Below, in pieces: positions 47,970 to 56,799 of a DNA stretch of 64,000 nucleotides. Every line of letters begins with the position of its first letter. The stretch's first letter is position 1. Position numbers and translations under genes: made by a program. The stretch covers positions 62,001 to 126,000 of the forward strand of contig NZ_CAAJGK010000039.1 of the NCBI RefSeq assembly GCF_900996245.1. Direction: 5' to 3'. This stretch comes from Paraburkholderia sp. BCC1886. GTDB taxonomy: Bacteria; Pseudomonadota; Gammaproteobacteria; Burkholderiales; Burkholderiaceae. The notes below the pieces were generated by a model. That model worked only from the letters and a program-made list of their open reading frames with translations, did no database searches and was not told the origin of the DNA.

Positions 47970-48881
47970 ATGAAACCATTGATGCGCGATATATTTACCC
48001 GCGCCCTACTTTTCACTGGAATTCCAACGGCGGTTCGTGCTTTGTTATGGCGGGACCGGGTAGCGATTTTGTTGTATCACGATCCTTCGCCAGAAACACT
48101 CGACGCTCATTTTCGTTATTTAAAAGACAAAGTGGAATTCGTTCCGCTGTCGCAGGCTAATTCGCGCGGCAACGGTCGGCCACGCGTGGCCGTCACCTTC
48201 GACGACGGCCATATCGGCAATGCCGCCCTGCTTCCCGTCTTCATCAAGTACGGCGTGCAGCCGACCATTTATCTCTGCAGCGGCGTCGTGACGTACGAAC
48301 GCACGCACTGGTTCTTGCATCCAATCGCGAAAGACGCGGGCGTGCAAAGGCTCATCCGCATGAAAAACGGTGAACGCCTGGCCGAACTGGATGCACGCGG
48401 TTTCCACCAGGATAGTCTCGACGGGCAGGCGACGACCAGTGGGCTTGGAGCCGACCAGATCGAAGCCATGCGTCCTTACGTCGACTTCCAGTCTCACACA
48501 CGGTTTCATCCGACGCTCACGCGTTGCGACGACGACGAATGCTACGAAGAACTCTCCGTCTCGAAGGTGGAAGTCGAGCGGATCGTCGGCAAGCCCTGCG
48601 AGCATTTCGCCTACCCGTACGGCATGTTCGGCGCTCGCGAGGTGGAGATTCTGAAATCCGCCGGCTACAAGACCGGTCGCACGACCGACGTCGGCTGGAA
48701 CGACGAGTCGAGCGACCCGTATCGGCTGAAAGCGTTCGACATCGAGGACGATTCGTCGGTGCACTGGTTTGCCGCGCAACTCACCGGTCTCACGCTGGCG
48801 CCGCGCTATTTGCGGCTGGGTAAAGTCCGGCGCTTCGGGGCGCGCCTCTTCGCGATACCCCGGTCGTTGATTCGCGCGTAG
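47970..48881 (+). CDS. polysaccharide deacetylase family protein (NodB domain)
   Basis: Carbohydrate esterase 4-type protein, 303 aa from ATG 47970. The metal-binding residues are visible: TFDDGH (Asp78-Asp79) and the HTRFH motif (His176, His180), and the later AYPYG motif is also present. There is no obvious signal peptide, though residues 8-20 are moderately hydrophobic, so the site of action is uncertain. It probably removes acetyl groups from N-acetylhexosamine in the polysaccharide or its precursors. It is divergent from the wzc-like gene and upstream of two glycosyltransferase genes. Confidence 0.87.
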   Translation: MKPLMRDIFTRALLFTGIPTAVRALLWRDRVAILLYHDPSPETLDAHFRYLKDKVEFVPLSQANSRGNGRPRVAVTFDDGHIGNAALLPVFIKYGVQPTIYLCSGVVTYERTHWFLHPIAKDAGVQRLIRMKNGERLAELDARGFHQDSLDGQATTSGLGADQIEAMRPYVDFQSHTRFHPTLTRCDDDECYEELSVSKVEVERIVGKPCEHFAYPYGMFGAREVEILKSAGYKTGRTTDVGWNDESSDPYRLKAFDIEDDSSVHWFAAQLTGLTLAPRYLRLGKVRRFGARLFAIPRSLIRA

Positions 48882-49101
48882 TGGTCGCGTTCTGCGAGCG
48901 GCATCGAACAGACCGCCGCTCAGGACATCGCGAATATAGAGCAATTAAAACGAAAAATGCCGGTTGGCTCAACCGCGGTGGCTCAGGCCGCGAGCGGCCC
49001 GGCATGGGGACACGCTGCCATTGAACGGCGGCAATCACCCGCGACGCTTTCCACGAGTCGCGGCTTTATTGTTCCTCTCTCTGGATCGACCAAGGGGCAA
49101 C

Positions 49102-50046
49102 ATGCGTAAGATCTTCATCATGCATCCTGGCAACGCCAATTATCCGGAAGTGACCGCCTATAAGAACTATTTTCAGGCGCGCGGCGTGGATGTGGTGATT
49201 GGGACGATGAGCGAATACAAACAGCTCGAGCAGAAAGAACACTTTCTGCTCTGGGCCATCATGGGCTTTTATCCGAATCGTCTCGCATCGGATTTCGTGA
49301 TTCACGACTACCGTTCGCTGTCCGTTGGTGGCTTGCCGGCCATGAAGGACTTCGCCAAACGGTTCTTCAATTCCCAGCCGAATCTGCGGATCTTCCAGAA
49401 CACACGGCAACAGGAAATCATGGGCTTTGGCCCGGGCGTTCCGAGCGTCATTCTTCCGATGGGTGTTCCCAACTGGATTTTCGACGTGAAAGAGGACGAT
49501 AGTCAGGCCAGCAAGAAAGCCAACTTCTGCTACATCGGCGAGATGAGCGTCGAACGCGGATTCGATCGGGTGCTGGAAGCGTTCGTCAAAAAGTTCTCCA
49601 GCCGGCAGATCTCGCTTCTGCTGGTAGGCAAGCCCGATCCGCGCATTTACCAGCGATTTTCCAAGGCCGACAATCTCATCTTCACCGGGCCGCTGCCTCA
49701 GCGCGATGCGCTCAAACACGTAGCCGAGTCCGAAGTGGCCGTGTGCTACTTCCCCTACCACCGTCCGCATTGTTATCAAACGCCGACCAAGCTTCTGGAA
49801 TATGCGGCGCTGGGTAAAAAGATTCTGTGCAACGACTCGCCCTCCAACATTCAATGTTGCGAAGAAATGGGCATCAACAGCGTGATCACCACGGCGAACA
49901 TCTTCGACGGTATCGACGAAGACGCGATGCGCGACGCAAAAGGGAACCGTCGCTCGGATTTCGAAAATCTCATGTGGGACCGCGTAATCGAACGATCGAA
50001 TGTCGCGTCTTTTCTTCCCAAGGATATCCAGCTCAGCCTCTCCTGA
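49102..50046 (+). CDS. glycosyltransferase, GT-B type (tandem paralogue 1)
   Basis: Protein of 314 aa from ATG 49102, preceded by AGGGG. It reads MRKIFIMHPGNANYPEVTAYKNYFQARG at the N-terminus, then IHDYRSLSVGGLPAMKDF, the C-domain ANFCYIGEMSVERGFDRVLEAF, and HCYQTPTKLLEYAALGKKILCNDSPSNIQCCEEMG, which resembles the nucleotide-sugar-binding motif of GT4 enzymes. The next gene encodes a close paralogue. The donor and acceptor are unknown; its place in the EPS locus implies a role in repeat-unit assembly. Confidence 0.85.
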   Translation: MRKIFIMHPGNANYPEVTAYKNYFQARGVDVVIGTMSEYKQLEQKEHFLLWAIMGFYPNRLASDFVIHDYRSLSVGGLPAMKDFAKRFFNSQPNLRIFQNTRQQEIMGFGPGVPSVILPMGVPNWIFDVKEDDSQASKKANFCYIGEMSVERGFDRVLEAFVKKFSSRQISLLLVGKPDPRIYQRFSKADNLIFTGPLPQRDALKHVAESEVAVCYFPYHRPHCYQTPTKLLEYAALGKKILCNDSPSNIQCCEEMGINSVITTANIFDGIDEDAMRDAKGNRRSDFENLMWDRVIERSNVASFLPKDIQLSLS

Positions 50047-50140
50047 CCGGCTCGGGCAGGCGATGTCACGGCGCTCGGGATTCAGCGTGGCGGAAGGGAA
50101 ACGGACTAGGACGCAAAACTAATAGAACGGTGGCAATGAA

Positions 50141-51061
50141 ATGAAAATATTCATTCTTCATCCTGGTAAAGCCAATTATCCGGAGATCGACGCCTACACG
50201 AAGTATTTCTCCGATAACGGGTGCGAGGTCGCTTCGGGGACACTGGATGAGTACAAGAAAATCGAGGATCCGGAGGAGCATGTTCTGTGGTGCATCATGG
50301 GTTTCTATCCACGAACCCCGCCCGCAAAATTCGTCATACACGATTACCGGTCGCTCTCCGTGGGACGTAACAGTGCGCTGAAAGACAGTATCAAGAAGCG
50401 GTTTCACCCACGGCCCGACCTGAGAATCTTTCAGAACGAGTCGATGCGCACGATGATGGGCTTCGACGACAGCGTGGACACGATTTATCTGCCCATGGGC
50501 GTGCCTGACTGGATCTTCGCGACCAATGGGGACCGTAATCAGACGCTGCCGTCCGGCACCTACTGCTACCTGGGAGAAATCACGCGGGAGCGCGGCTTTG
50601 TCGGGTTCATCGCCGATTTTCTGGCCGCTAAACGCGAGTCGGACACGCTCGTGCTGATCGGGCCGGTCGAGAAAGAGATCTCCGACGCTTATCTGAAATC
50701 ACCCGGAGTGCTATTTACGGGCCGTCTGTCCCAACGCGATGCACTGGCTGTGGTGCGTAACTGCGAGATCGCCGTGTCGACGATACCGTACAAGCGCCCG
50801 TATAACGTTCAGACGCCGACCAAGCTTCTGGAGTATGCGGCCTTGGGGAAAAGGATTATCTGCAACGACTCGCCCTCGAACCTGAACGCGGCGGCTGCAT
50901 TCGGCATTCAGTGCAAGGTGACCGGCCCGAACGTGTTCTCGAGTATCTGCAATTTTCACGAAGACACGGTGCCGCTGAACAATCCTTCCGCGTTGCTGCA
51001 CTTGCGCTGGACGAATGTGATCGCCGCGTCGGGCGTGCAGCGGTATCTGGAGCGGATCTAG
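50141..51061 (+). CDS. glycosyltransferase, GT-B type (tandem paralogue 2)
   Basis: Protein of 306 aa, a clear paralogue of the upstream gene: the N-termini share FI-HPG-ANYPE, IMGFYP, and IHDYRSLSVG, and the C-domain shares RERGF and QTPTKLLEYAALGK-I-CNDSPSN. The extension after this motif differs. The pair arose by tandem duplication and may add successive sugars. The gene is followed by a strong bidirectional terminator and a convergent glycosyltransferase gene. Confidence 0.86.
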   Translation: MKIFILHPGKANYPEIDAYTKYFSDNGCEVASGTLDEYKKIEDPEEHVLWCIMGFYPRTPPAKFVIHDYRSLSVGRNSALKDSIKKRFHPRPDLRIFQNESMRTMMGFDDSVDTIYLPMGVPDWIFATNGDRNQTLPSGTYCYLGEITRERGFVGFIADFLAAKRESDTLVLIGPVEKEISDAYLKSPGVLFTGRLSQRDALAVVRNCEIAVSTIPYKRPYNVQTPTKLLEYAALGKRIICNDSPSNLNAAAAFGIQCKVTGPNVFSSICNFHEDTVPLNNPSALLHLRWTNVIAASGVQRYLERI

Positions 51062-51111
51062 AACAGGAGGATGGAGGGTTTTGCGTTATCTGGTAGCGCA
51101 AGACCCTTTAA

Positions 51112-51150
51112 AAAATACGGCCCGCGCAAGCATCGCGCGGGCCGTATTTT
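51112..51150. terminator. bidirectional Rho-independent terminator
   Basis: A perfect 16-bp stem (AAAATACGGCCCGCGC and complement) with a 7-base loop, ending in TTTT on both strands. It separates the convergent glycosyltransferase genes. Confidence 0.92.
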
Positions 51151-51169
51151 CGTTCGATCACTCAATAAT

Positions 51170-52276
51170 TCACGCCACGACGCCCTGGCGGACATCGTTC
51201 AATTGCGCGCAATAGAGCGAGAGGAAATTGCCGAAGAAGCGGTCCTCGCTGAACCGGCTGCGAGCTTCCTGCTGAGCTCGGCGCGCCAGCCCCTCGCGGA
51301 AGCCGTCTTCGTCCATCATTCTTCGTATGAGCAGCGTCGCCTCGGCTGCGGTTTGGTAGAGCACGCCCGTGGATTCGTGACGAATCGTATCGGTGTTGCC
51401 CGGGCAGTCGGAAGCCACGACCGGTGTACCGAGCGTCATGGCCTCGATCAGCGAGATCGGCATCCCTTCCCAGGACGCAGTGGACAAGTAGATATCCGCC
51501 TCGCCGACGGCTTCGATCACTTCCGCCCGGGTAAGCCAGCCCGTCACGCGTACGTTTGACGCTGCGAGCGTTTGCTTGAACTCTGCATCGCCGTCTCCGA
51601 TCCATACGAACTCGACATCGTCGGGATTAAATGAACGTGCGATCTCCGCGAAGAGTCGAGGGTTCTTTTGCACGCGAATACCGCCGACGGTCACGATTCT
51701 CTGCTTCGTCCTTAGCGGGCTTTTCGGTGCATGACGGTCGGTCTGCAGAGCGACGGCGCGATCGACGGCATTCTCGACGAGCACGGCGTCGCGTCGAAGG
51801 TAATGGCGAATCGACTCGCACTCGCTCTCGGAACAGCCCACGTACGTACAACTCTTCAAGCAGGCCAGCAACTCGAGTCCGGCGAATATATAGCGCTTCA
51901 GCGGGCTGATGTCCCGGCGCACGAAGGAGATGCAATGAGGGCTATACAGGAACGCAGTCGACGGCAGGCAAAACAGTGTCGACACCCGCCCGAGAAATCC
52001 TGCGAACGACGAGTGCATATGGACGATATCGGGGTTCAGTTCGACGAGCCGACGTCGCAGACCGGACACGATGCCCGGGAGCGAGGGCCCTTTCATCTGC
52101 AGATGCTCGAGCACCACGTCGGGGTGAAACAGCGCGCGCAGATCTTTGGGGGTTTCCGGTCGTTCGGAATAGATCACGTGAACTTCATGACCTTCCTTCG
52201 CAAGACGCGTGGCGAGCGTGCTGACAACGGCAAGCGTGCCTGTTGCAGTCGATTCGATTACGTGGACTACTCTCAT
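51170..52276 (-). CDS. glycosyltransferase family 4 of the EPS locus
   Basis: GT-B-fold transferase of 368 aa. It begins MRVVHVIESTATGTLAVVSTLATRLAKEGHEVHVIY, includes HMHSSFAGFLGR, the core RIVTVGGIRVQKNPRLFAEIA, FVWIGDGDAEF and the EX7E motif EGMPISLIEAMTLGTPVVASD. It probably acts at the cytoplasmic face on undecaprenyl-linked intermediates. It is transcribed after the sugar-phosphate transferase gene, 102 bases downstream, so the two likely form one unit. Confidence 0.92.
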   Translation of the reverse strand: MRVVHVIESTATGTLAVVSTLATRLAKEGHEVHVIYSERPETPKDLRALFHPDVVLEHLQMKGPSLPGIVSGLRRRLVELNPDIVHMHSSFAGFLGRVSTLFCLPSTAFLYSPHCISFVRRDISPLKRYIFAGLELLACLKSCTYVGCSESECESIRHYLRRDAVLVENAVDRAVALQTDRHAPKSPLRTKQRIVTVGGIRVQKNPRLFAEIARSFNPDDVEFVWIGDGDAEFKQTLAASNVRVTGWLTRAEVIEAVGEADIYLSTASWEGMPISLIEAMTLGTPVVASDCPGNTDTIRHESTGVLYQTAAEATLLIRRMMDEDGFREGLARRAQQEARSRFSEDRFFGNFLSLYCAQLNDVRQGVVA

Positions 52277-52378
52277 GAAATGTTCCCGTCGACGTCGGAG
52301 GAAAAGCGGAACATATCGCCGGCGCTCCCAGCGCTTCTGGCGATATGCAGTCAGTCACTGCCCGCGAGTGCGAGCGCT

Positions 52379-53107
52379 CTAGTAGGCGCCGTCCTTCGCA
52401 AACACCACTTTTACCGTTCTGAATAAGATCACGATGTCGAAGGCGAGCGAGCGGTTCATTGCATACTTCACGTCGAGCGAAACTCGCGTAGGGTAATCGA
52501 CGTCGTTGCGGCCGCTCACCTGCCATAGACCCGTCATGCCCGGTTTCAGCGCGAGGTAGTAGCTCACGTCGCGGCCATACCTGATGAGTTCTTTTTGTAC
52601 GACGGGACGCGGGCCGACGAGGCTCATATCGCCACGCAGTACGTTCCAGAGTTGCGGCAGTTCGTCGAGACTCGTCTTTCTCAGGATACGGCCCACCGGC
52701 GTGATGCGGACATCGTTCTTGAGCTTGAAATCGCGGTCCCATTCTTCGCGCGCTTTCGGGTCCGTTGCGAGCAACGTGGCCAGAACCTCTTCCGAGTTAG
52801 TCACCATCGAGCGGAATTTCAGGCAACGGAAAGTACGTCCGCCGCGGCCGATTCGCGGGTGCCCATACACGGCATTGCCGCGATCTCTCATCACGATCGT
52901 TGCAATGCCGAGCAGAACCGGAAAGAGCAGAATGAGCAGCACGGATGCCCCGCAGACATCGAAGCTGCGCTTCAGCACGTTGCCCCACCAGGCGAAATAG
53001 ACATTAGTGTCCGTCGGATTGGAAGCGTCCGGGATAGCCAGATTTGAAGCGACGTCGAGGCACGCGTCTTCCAGCTTCGGATCCGCGGCGGCGTTGGAAT
53101 CGAACAT
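52379..53107 (-). CDS. undecaprenyl-phosphate sugar-1-phosphate transferase (ExoY/WbaP-like)
   Basis: Initiating enzyme for repeat-unit synthesis, 242 aa with a good AGGAGA ribosome-binding site. Only the small catalytic module is present, with one membrane segment (VCGASVLLILLFPVLLGIATIVM), as in ExoY-type proteins. Signature motifs are LKFRSMV, KTSLDELPQLWNVLRGDMSLVGPRPV and LKPGMTGLWQVSGRNDVDY. It transfers Gal-1-P or Glc-1-P to undecaprenyl phosphate. It is the first gene of a short minus-strand operon preceded by a 629-base AT-rich gap. Confidence 0.94.
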   Translation of the reverse strand: MFDSNAAADPKLEDACLDVASNLAIPDASNPTDTNVYFAWWGNVLKRSFDVCGASVLLILLFPVLLGIATIVMRDRGNAVYGHPRIGRGGRTFRCLKFRSMVTNSEEVLATLLATDPKAREEWDRDFKLKNDVRITPVGRILRKTSLDELPQLWNVLRGDMSLVGPRPVVQKELIRYGRDVSYYLALKPGMTGLWQVSGRNDVDYPTRVSLDVKYAMNRSLAFDIVILFRTVKVVFAKDGAY

Positions 53108-53736
53108 ACTATCTCCTGTGTAAAGCAGACACCCTTTGGAACGGTGGTGAGATGGGTACTTGGATGAAATGCTGCAATTCTTATTGATGTTCGTTTTCTT
53201 GAATATCTTTTGCCACGAGAAGTCGCGAAGGCGGCGTGGAACTCGCGATCAGCGTAACATTGCACCCTTCGACGGAATATTATGAATAGCGGTTGCTGAC
53301 GCCATCGTACAGTCCGTTAAAGACACGTGATTAAAGCAGCGAAAACGACGGTTTTGTTTCATTGGTGAGAACTTCATCACCGAAGAAATTCGATGTACCA
53401 CACCCCGGTTTTTTTTATTTTTCATTGTCATGAAGAATAAGGTTCTTCTCTAACTGAAGCGGAATTTCTTCATACTAAAATCGAGTACTTTATTCTACGT
53501 AACGAAGTCGTTTTTATTTAACGAGTCCCGCGACCGGAGATGCAGAGGCACGAGCGTTCTGCCTTCTGCATCGGCGTCGATTCAACTGTTTAATGATTCT
53601 GCTGGAACGCGACTTGAGCGAGCACTTCGCGCAATCCGTTGAAAAATCGCTGATCTTTCGGTGGGAAGTATGGTGGGCCAATATCACTATCCACTGCGCG
53701 CTAGCCCACACAACCTGAGAACTCGCTTACAAGGCA
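53108..53736. other. AT-rich intergenic region upstream of the EPS initiating transferase
   Basis: 629 bases without a supportable gene. It is AT-rich, with T-runs around 53410-53430 and the AATATT and TTTATTT words common in promoter zones. A 65-codon frame at 53514-53711 has no homology cues. It probably contains the promoter and a long leader of the minus-strand EPS operon and, at its other end, the 3' flank of the cytochrome gene. Confidence 0.6.
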
Positions 53737-54180
53737 CTACGGTTGGGTAAGGAAATGCCAGAGCGCTTTGCAATCCGGGTCCGAAATCCGGTAGTGAGGC
53801 ATTGCCTTGCGCAGCATGACATCTGCCGGATCGATGCCCTCCCTGAGCACCCGGCAGAACGCCGGCTCGTCATAACTACTCGCCGGGCCGCCGCGGCGGC
53901 TCGCTGCTGCGAACAGATAGCCGGGCGTCAACGGTGGTGCGAAGCTGTCCGGCGATGCGGTTCGGGTGTGACAGTTCACACAGCGAGTCGTCGCGCCCGG
54001 CAGCAGACGATTGTCGTCGCGCAACTCCGCCGGGACCGCGCGTTTCCCGTAGAAAATCGCGCAGCCCACATCGCTGGAACTGCACGGCTCTGCCGCTTTG
54101 CTCGAACCTGACACGCCGAGCAGTGCGAGAGCAAGCACGGCTGCGCTCGCCGCAGAACATCGCGATCGCCACGCGCTCAC
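53737..54180 (-). CDS. c-type cytochrome (secreted)
   Basis: Periplasmic monohaem cytochrome c of 147 aa. The signal peptide is about 1-30 (VLALALLGVSGSSKAA). The haem-binding motif is CVNCH (Cys67, Cys70, His71), and Met127 in KAMPHYRISD is a good axial ligand. Extra Cys residues (Cys33, Cys40 and others) might form disulfides. The start overlaps the stop of the upstream galactose-oxidase-like gene (ATGA), so their expression is coupled. It may carry electrons from the oxidase, or for its cofactor maturation; this is inferred from position. Confidence 0.85.
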   Translation of the reverse strand: MSAWRSRCSAASAAVLALALLGVSGSSKAAEPCSSSDVGCAIFYGKRAVPAELRDDNRLLPGATTRCVNCHTRTASPDSFAPPLTPGYLFAAASRRGGPASSYDEPAFCRVLREGIDPADVMLRKAMPHYRISDPDCKALWHFLTQP

Positions 54181-56135
54181 TGGATCTGCACCGTTCGCGA
54201 CACGCTCGGCACACCCTTGGCATTGAGTCCGAACAGCATGTAGTAGCCGGGGACGACCACGCCTGGGTCGGACGGAATCGCAACCAGATATTCCCCAGCC
54301 GTCCCCACGGTGAAGGTCACGGGCACACGTCGCTGCTCGTTGTTGACCGAGTGCGTGGAAGACGACAGCCGCATCAGCGAGAACGCTTTCATCCCGCTGC
54401 TGCCGGCGACCGCTATCGACGTACCGAGCTGGGCCGTGGCCGGCGCCGAGGTGAGAGTGGGCCGTGTTGCGGCCGTCCCATCCGTATTGAGCAAATATGG
54501 CGGGGTAAGTATTTCGATATTCGTATGGTTAGTCGAGCAGGTGCCGCACAGACCGCCGCCGCCGCTCAGCACCCGGCCATCCGGGAGAAGCAGCGCAATG
54601 CTGTGATAGTTACGCGGCACGGCTTGCGGAGAGAGCACCGTAAAGGCTTTCGTCGTCGGGTCCCAGAGCTCGGGCGCGAGCACGCCGGCATCGTCCGTGA
54701 AGGGTTGGGCAAACGCCTGTCCACCCACGATGACGACTTGCCCATTCGGCAGAACGACACTGTTATTGAATGCGCGGCGGTAATGCATCGGCGTGATGGT
54801 TTGTGTCACGGCGGTGCCGCTGCTGATGTCGATCATCGTGGCATTCGCGGTCGCGTTGGACTGCTCGTAACTCGGCGCGCCGCCAACAGTGAGAATCTTG
54901 CCGATGTCGTACATGGCCGCGTTGCCGTTCATTGCGTCGGCATCGCTGCCTCGATTGCCTGCCGGGCTCACGTTGCCGTTGCCGGTCGTATCGAACCAGT
55001 GCATGGCAACGCTCGGGCCCGCATGGAAGACCCGCCCGTTCGCTACCGCGAACATCCAGGCGTGGTTATCCTGGCGGAAAATGCCGCCTGCGTCCTGGGT
55101 GAGAATGTAGTCCGCGAGGATCGCGCTATTGAGACGCCATCCGGTAGCCGGGTCCCAGGTTTCGCCGTTCTTGCCGCCCTCGCCGCCGTTCCACGAGCCA
55201 CCCACGGTAAATACGCTGCCGTTGCTCAACGTCAAACTACCCTGGTAGCCGCGCGGGATTTTCATCAGCGGACCCGACGACCATTTTGCGGTGGAAGGCG
55301 TATAGAAACTCGTCTCGTCACTACTCGACCCACCTGTCACGAAGATGCGGCCGTCCGGCAGATTCACGATGCCGGGGCAAAACATGTCGTGCCCGGTGTT
55401 GGTGACGATCACCTGTTTGCTCGTTCCGGTCGCCGGGTTGAAGATAGACGTATACGTTTTACCCGGCGTGACTTCGCCCGACGTGAAGTCCAATTGCTGG
55501 TCGGCGGACCATACGACGACGGTACCGTCGGGAAGATTGGCCGCGGCGGACGGCACGATCGTCAGGTTATACGCGGTGGTCCATTTCGACGGCACCGCTG
55601 TCACCGTCATACCGCTGATGGGCCACGTCTGAAGGGGTCCGCCACTGCAAGGTTGCTGGGTCACCTGCACGCCTTGCGCCGTCGAACTCGCGGCAGCCAG
55701 GCAAAGCCCGCTTTGCGACGCGACGATGGCGTAGCCATTTCCCTGCTGAATCAGTTTATAGCTCTGGTTCGCCTGGCCATTGCAGGTCCATTGCTGTGCA
55801 CCCGCGCCAGCGTCCGTGCTTTGCCCGTAGATGTCGAGACAAAGCTTGCTGTTGACGTTGACGAACTGATACAGCCCGTTGTTCTGCGTGAGGGTCCAGT
55901 GCTGGTTGTTTCCGCCATTGCACGCCCACGTGATGAGTTGGGCGCCCGTCGTTTTCGACTCGCCGGTTATGTCCGCGCACAAGGTGGTACCGGTTACGGT
56001 GAGCGTGCTCGTCGCCTGTGCGTGGGCCGGATTAGCGTGTAGTGCAAACGTGAAGGCGAAGACGATCGAAAGCAGCGCCTTCGCGCACGTGTCGATGAAT
56101 CCGGAGCGGATCCTGATATATCGAAGTCGTTGCAT
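54177..56135 (-). CDS. galactose-oxidase-like copper radical oxidase with ricin-type lectin domain
   Basis: Secreted protein of 652 aa. The signal peptide ends about residue 40. A ricin-type beta-trefoil domain (about 42-172, QHW/QQW/QTW repeats) comes first, then a seven-bladed kelch propeller and a C-terminal DUF1929-like Ig fold. Residues equal to the galactose oxidase active site are all present: Cys253 and Tyr297 (cross-linked cofactor), Trp315, Tyr510, His511 and His595, in GHDMFCPG, RGYQGS, VGGSWNGG, PRNYHS and STHSVNNEQRR contexts. This predicts a working Cu/Tyr-Cys radical enzyme oxidising a primary alcohol of a glycan or other polyol. It is flanked by Sco and cytochrome c genes. Confidence 0.92.
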   Translation of the reverse strand: MQRLRYIRIRSGFIDTCAKALLSIVFAFTFALHANPAHAQATSTLTVTGTTLCADITGESKTTGAQLITWACNGGNNQHWTLTQNNGLYQFVNVNSKLCLDIYGQSTDAGAGAQQWTCNGQANQSYKLIQQGNGYAIVASQSGLCLAAASSTAQGVQVTQQPCSGGPLQTWPISGMTVTAVPSKWTTAYNLTIVPSAAANLPDGTVVVWSADQQLDFTSGEVTPGKTYTSIFNPATGTSKQVIVTNTGHDMFCPGIVNLPDGRIFVTGGSSSDETSFYTPSTAKWSSGPLMKIPRGYQGSLTLSNGSVFTVGGSWNGGEGGKNGETWDPATGWRLNSAILADYILTQDAGGIFRQDNHAWMFAVANGRVFHAGPSVAMHWFDTTGNGNVSPAGNRGSDADAMNGNAAMYDIGKILTVGGAPSYEQSNATANATMIDISSGTAVTQTITPMHYRRAFNNSVVLPNGQVVIVGGQAFAQPFTDDAGVLAPELWDPTTKAFTVLSPQAVPRNYHSIALLLPDGRVLSGGGGLCGTCSTNHTNIEILTPPYLLNTDGTAATRPTLTSAPATAQLGTSIAVAGSSGMKAFSLMRLSSSTHSVNNEQRRVPVTFTVGTAGEYLVAIPSDPGVVVPGYYMLFGLNAKGVPSVSRTVQIQ

Positions 56136-56154
56136 GGCATCGGTTCCAGAAAGG

Positions 56155-56799
56155 CTATACGCGGCTCAGTGCACTCAGAACGTCGCAGACGTCCTGAGTG
56201 CGGGGAAGATCGGAGCTGCGCCAGCGCAACATGCCGGTCGCGTCGAAGCAATAGATCTGCGTCGAATGATCCGCAATGTTGCCGAGTGGCAGCGTGCTAC
56301 CGGAAAGCGCCGTGCGCATCCGATCGACGTCGCGTAACGTGGGGGTGGCCGCTTTCCACGCGGGGCCCGCCTGGAATCGCACGAGCCAGTCGTGCAGAGC
56401 GGACGGTGTGTCGGAAAGTGGATCGATTCCGATTGAGACCAATTGCACCGGATGTCGGGTTCGGAGTTGCGGTATCCGGTTCTGAACCGCGTTGAATAGC
56501 GCGCCCTGCAAAGGACAAACGGAGCTGCAGCCCGTATAGATGGTCTGCAACGCAGTCACGTTGTCGAGCAACAGGTTGCTAAGCAGCCGCTTTTGCCCTG
56601 TTTGATCGACCAGCCACACGTCTTCTAAACGAACTGGCGGTGCGACCAACCCAATCGATTCGTGCTGCGCATGCAGGGGCGATGAGGCCGCGGCGATCGC
56701 GACTGAAGCCATACTGCGCAGCAAAGTGCGTCGAGTGATTTTTCGGTCCGACGCTTCCATCAGCGAACGAGAGCGGGTGCCAATATATCCGTGAGACAT
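56155..56799 (-). CDS. Sco1/SenC-family copper chaperone
   Basis: Protein of 214 aa with GGGAG before the ATG at 56799 (an inner ATG at 56760 is possible). A twin-arginine-like signal (KITRRTLLRSMASVAIAAAS) precedes the thioredoxin-fold domain. The copper ligands are visible as Cys91-x3-Cys95 (TGCSSVCP) and His178 (ADHSTQ). Sco proteins load copper into cuproenzymes. Here it is the first gene of the operon, 19 bases before the copper radical oxidase, strongly suggesting that it metallates that enzyme. Confidence 0.92.
   Translation of the reverse strand: MSHGYIGTRSRSLMEASDRKITRRTLLRSMASVAIAAASSPLHAQHESIGLVAPPVRLEDVWLVDQTGQKRLLSNLLLDNVTALQTIYTGCSSVCPLQGALFNAVQNRIPQLRTRHPVQLVSIGIDPLSDTPSALHDWLVRFQAGPAWKAATPTLRDVDRMRTALSGSTLPLGNIADHSTQIYCFDATGMLRWRSSDLPRTQDVCDVLSALSRV

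Noticed and set aside
53934..56042. 702-codon plus-strand open frame over the copper radical oxidase
   Set aside because: Antisense shadow; galactose oxidase residues are on the minus strand.
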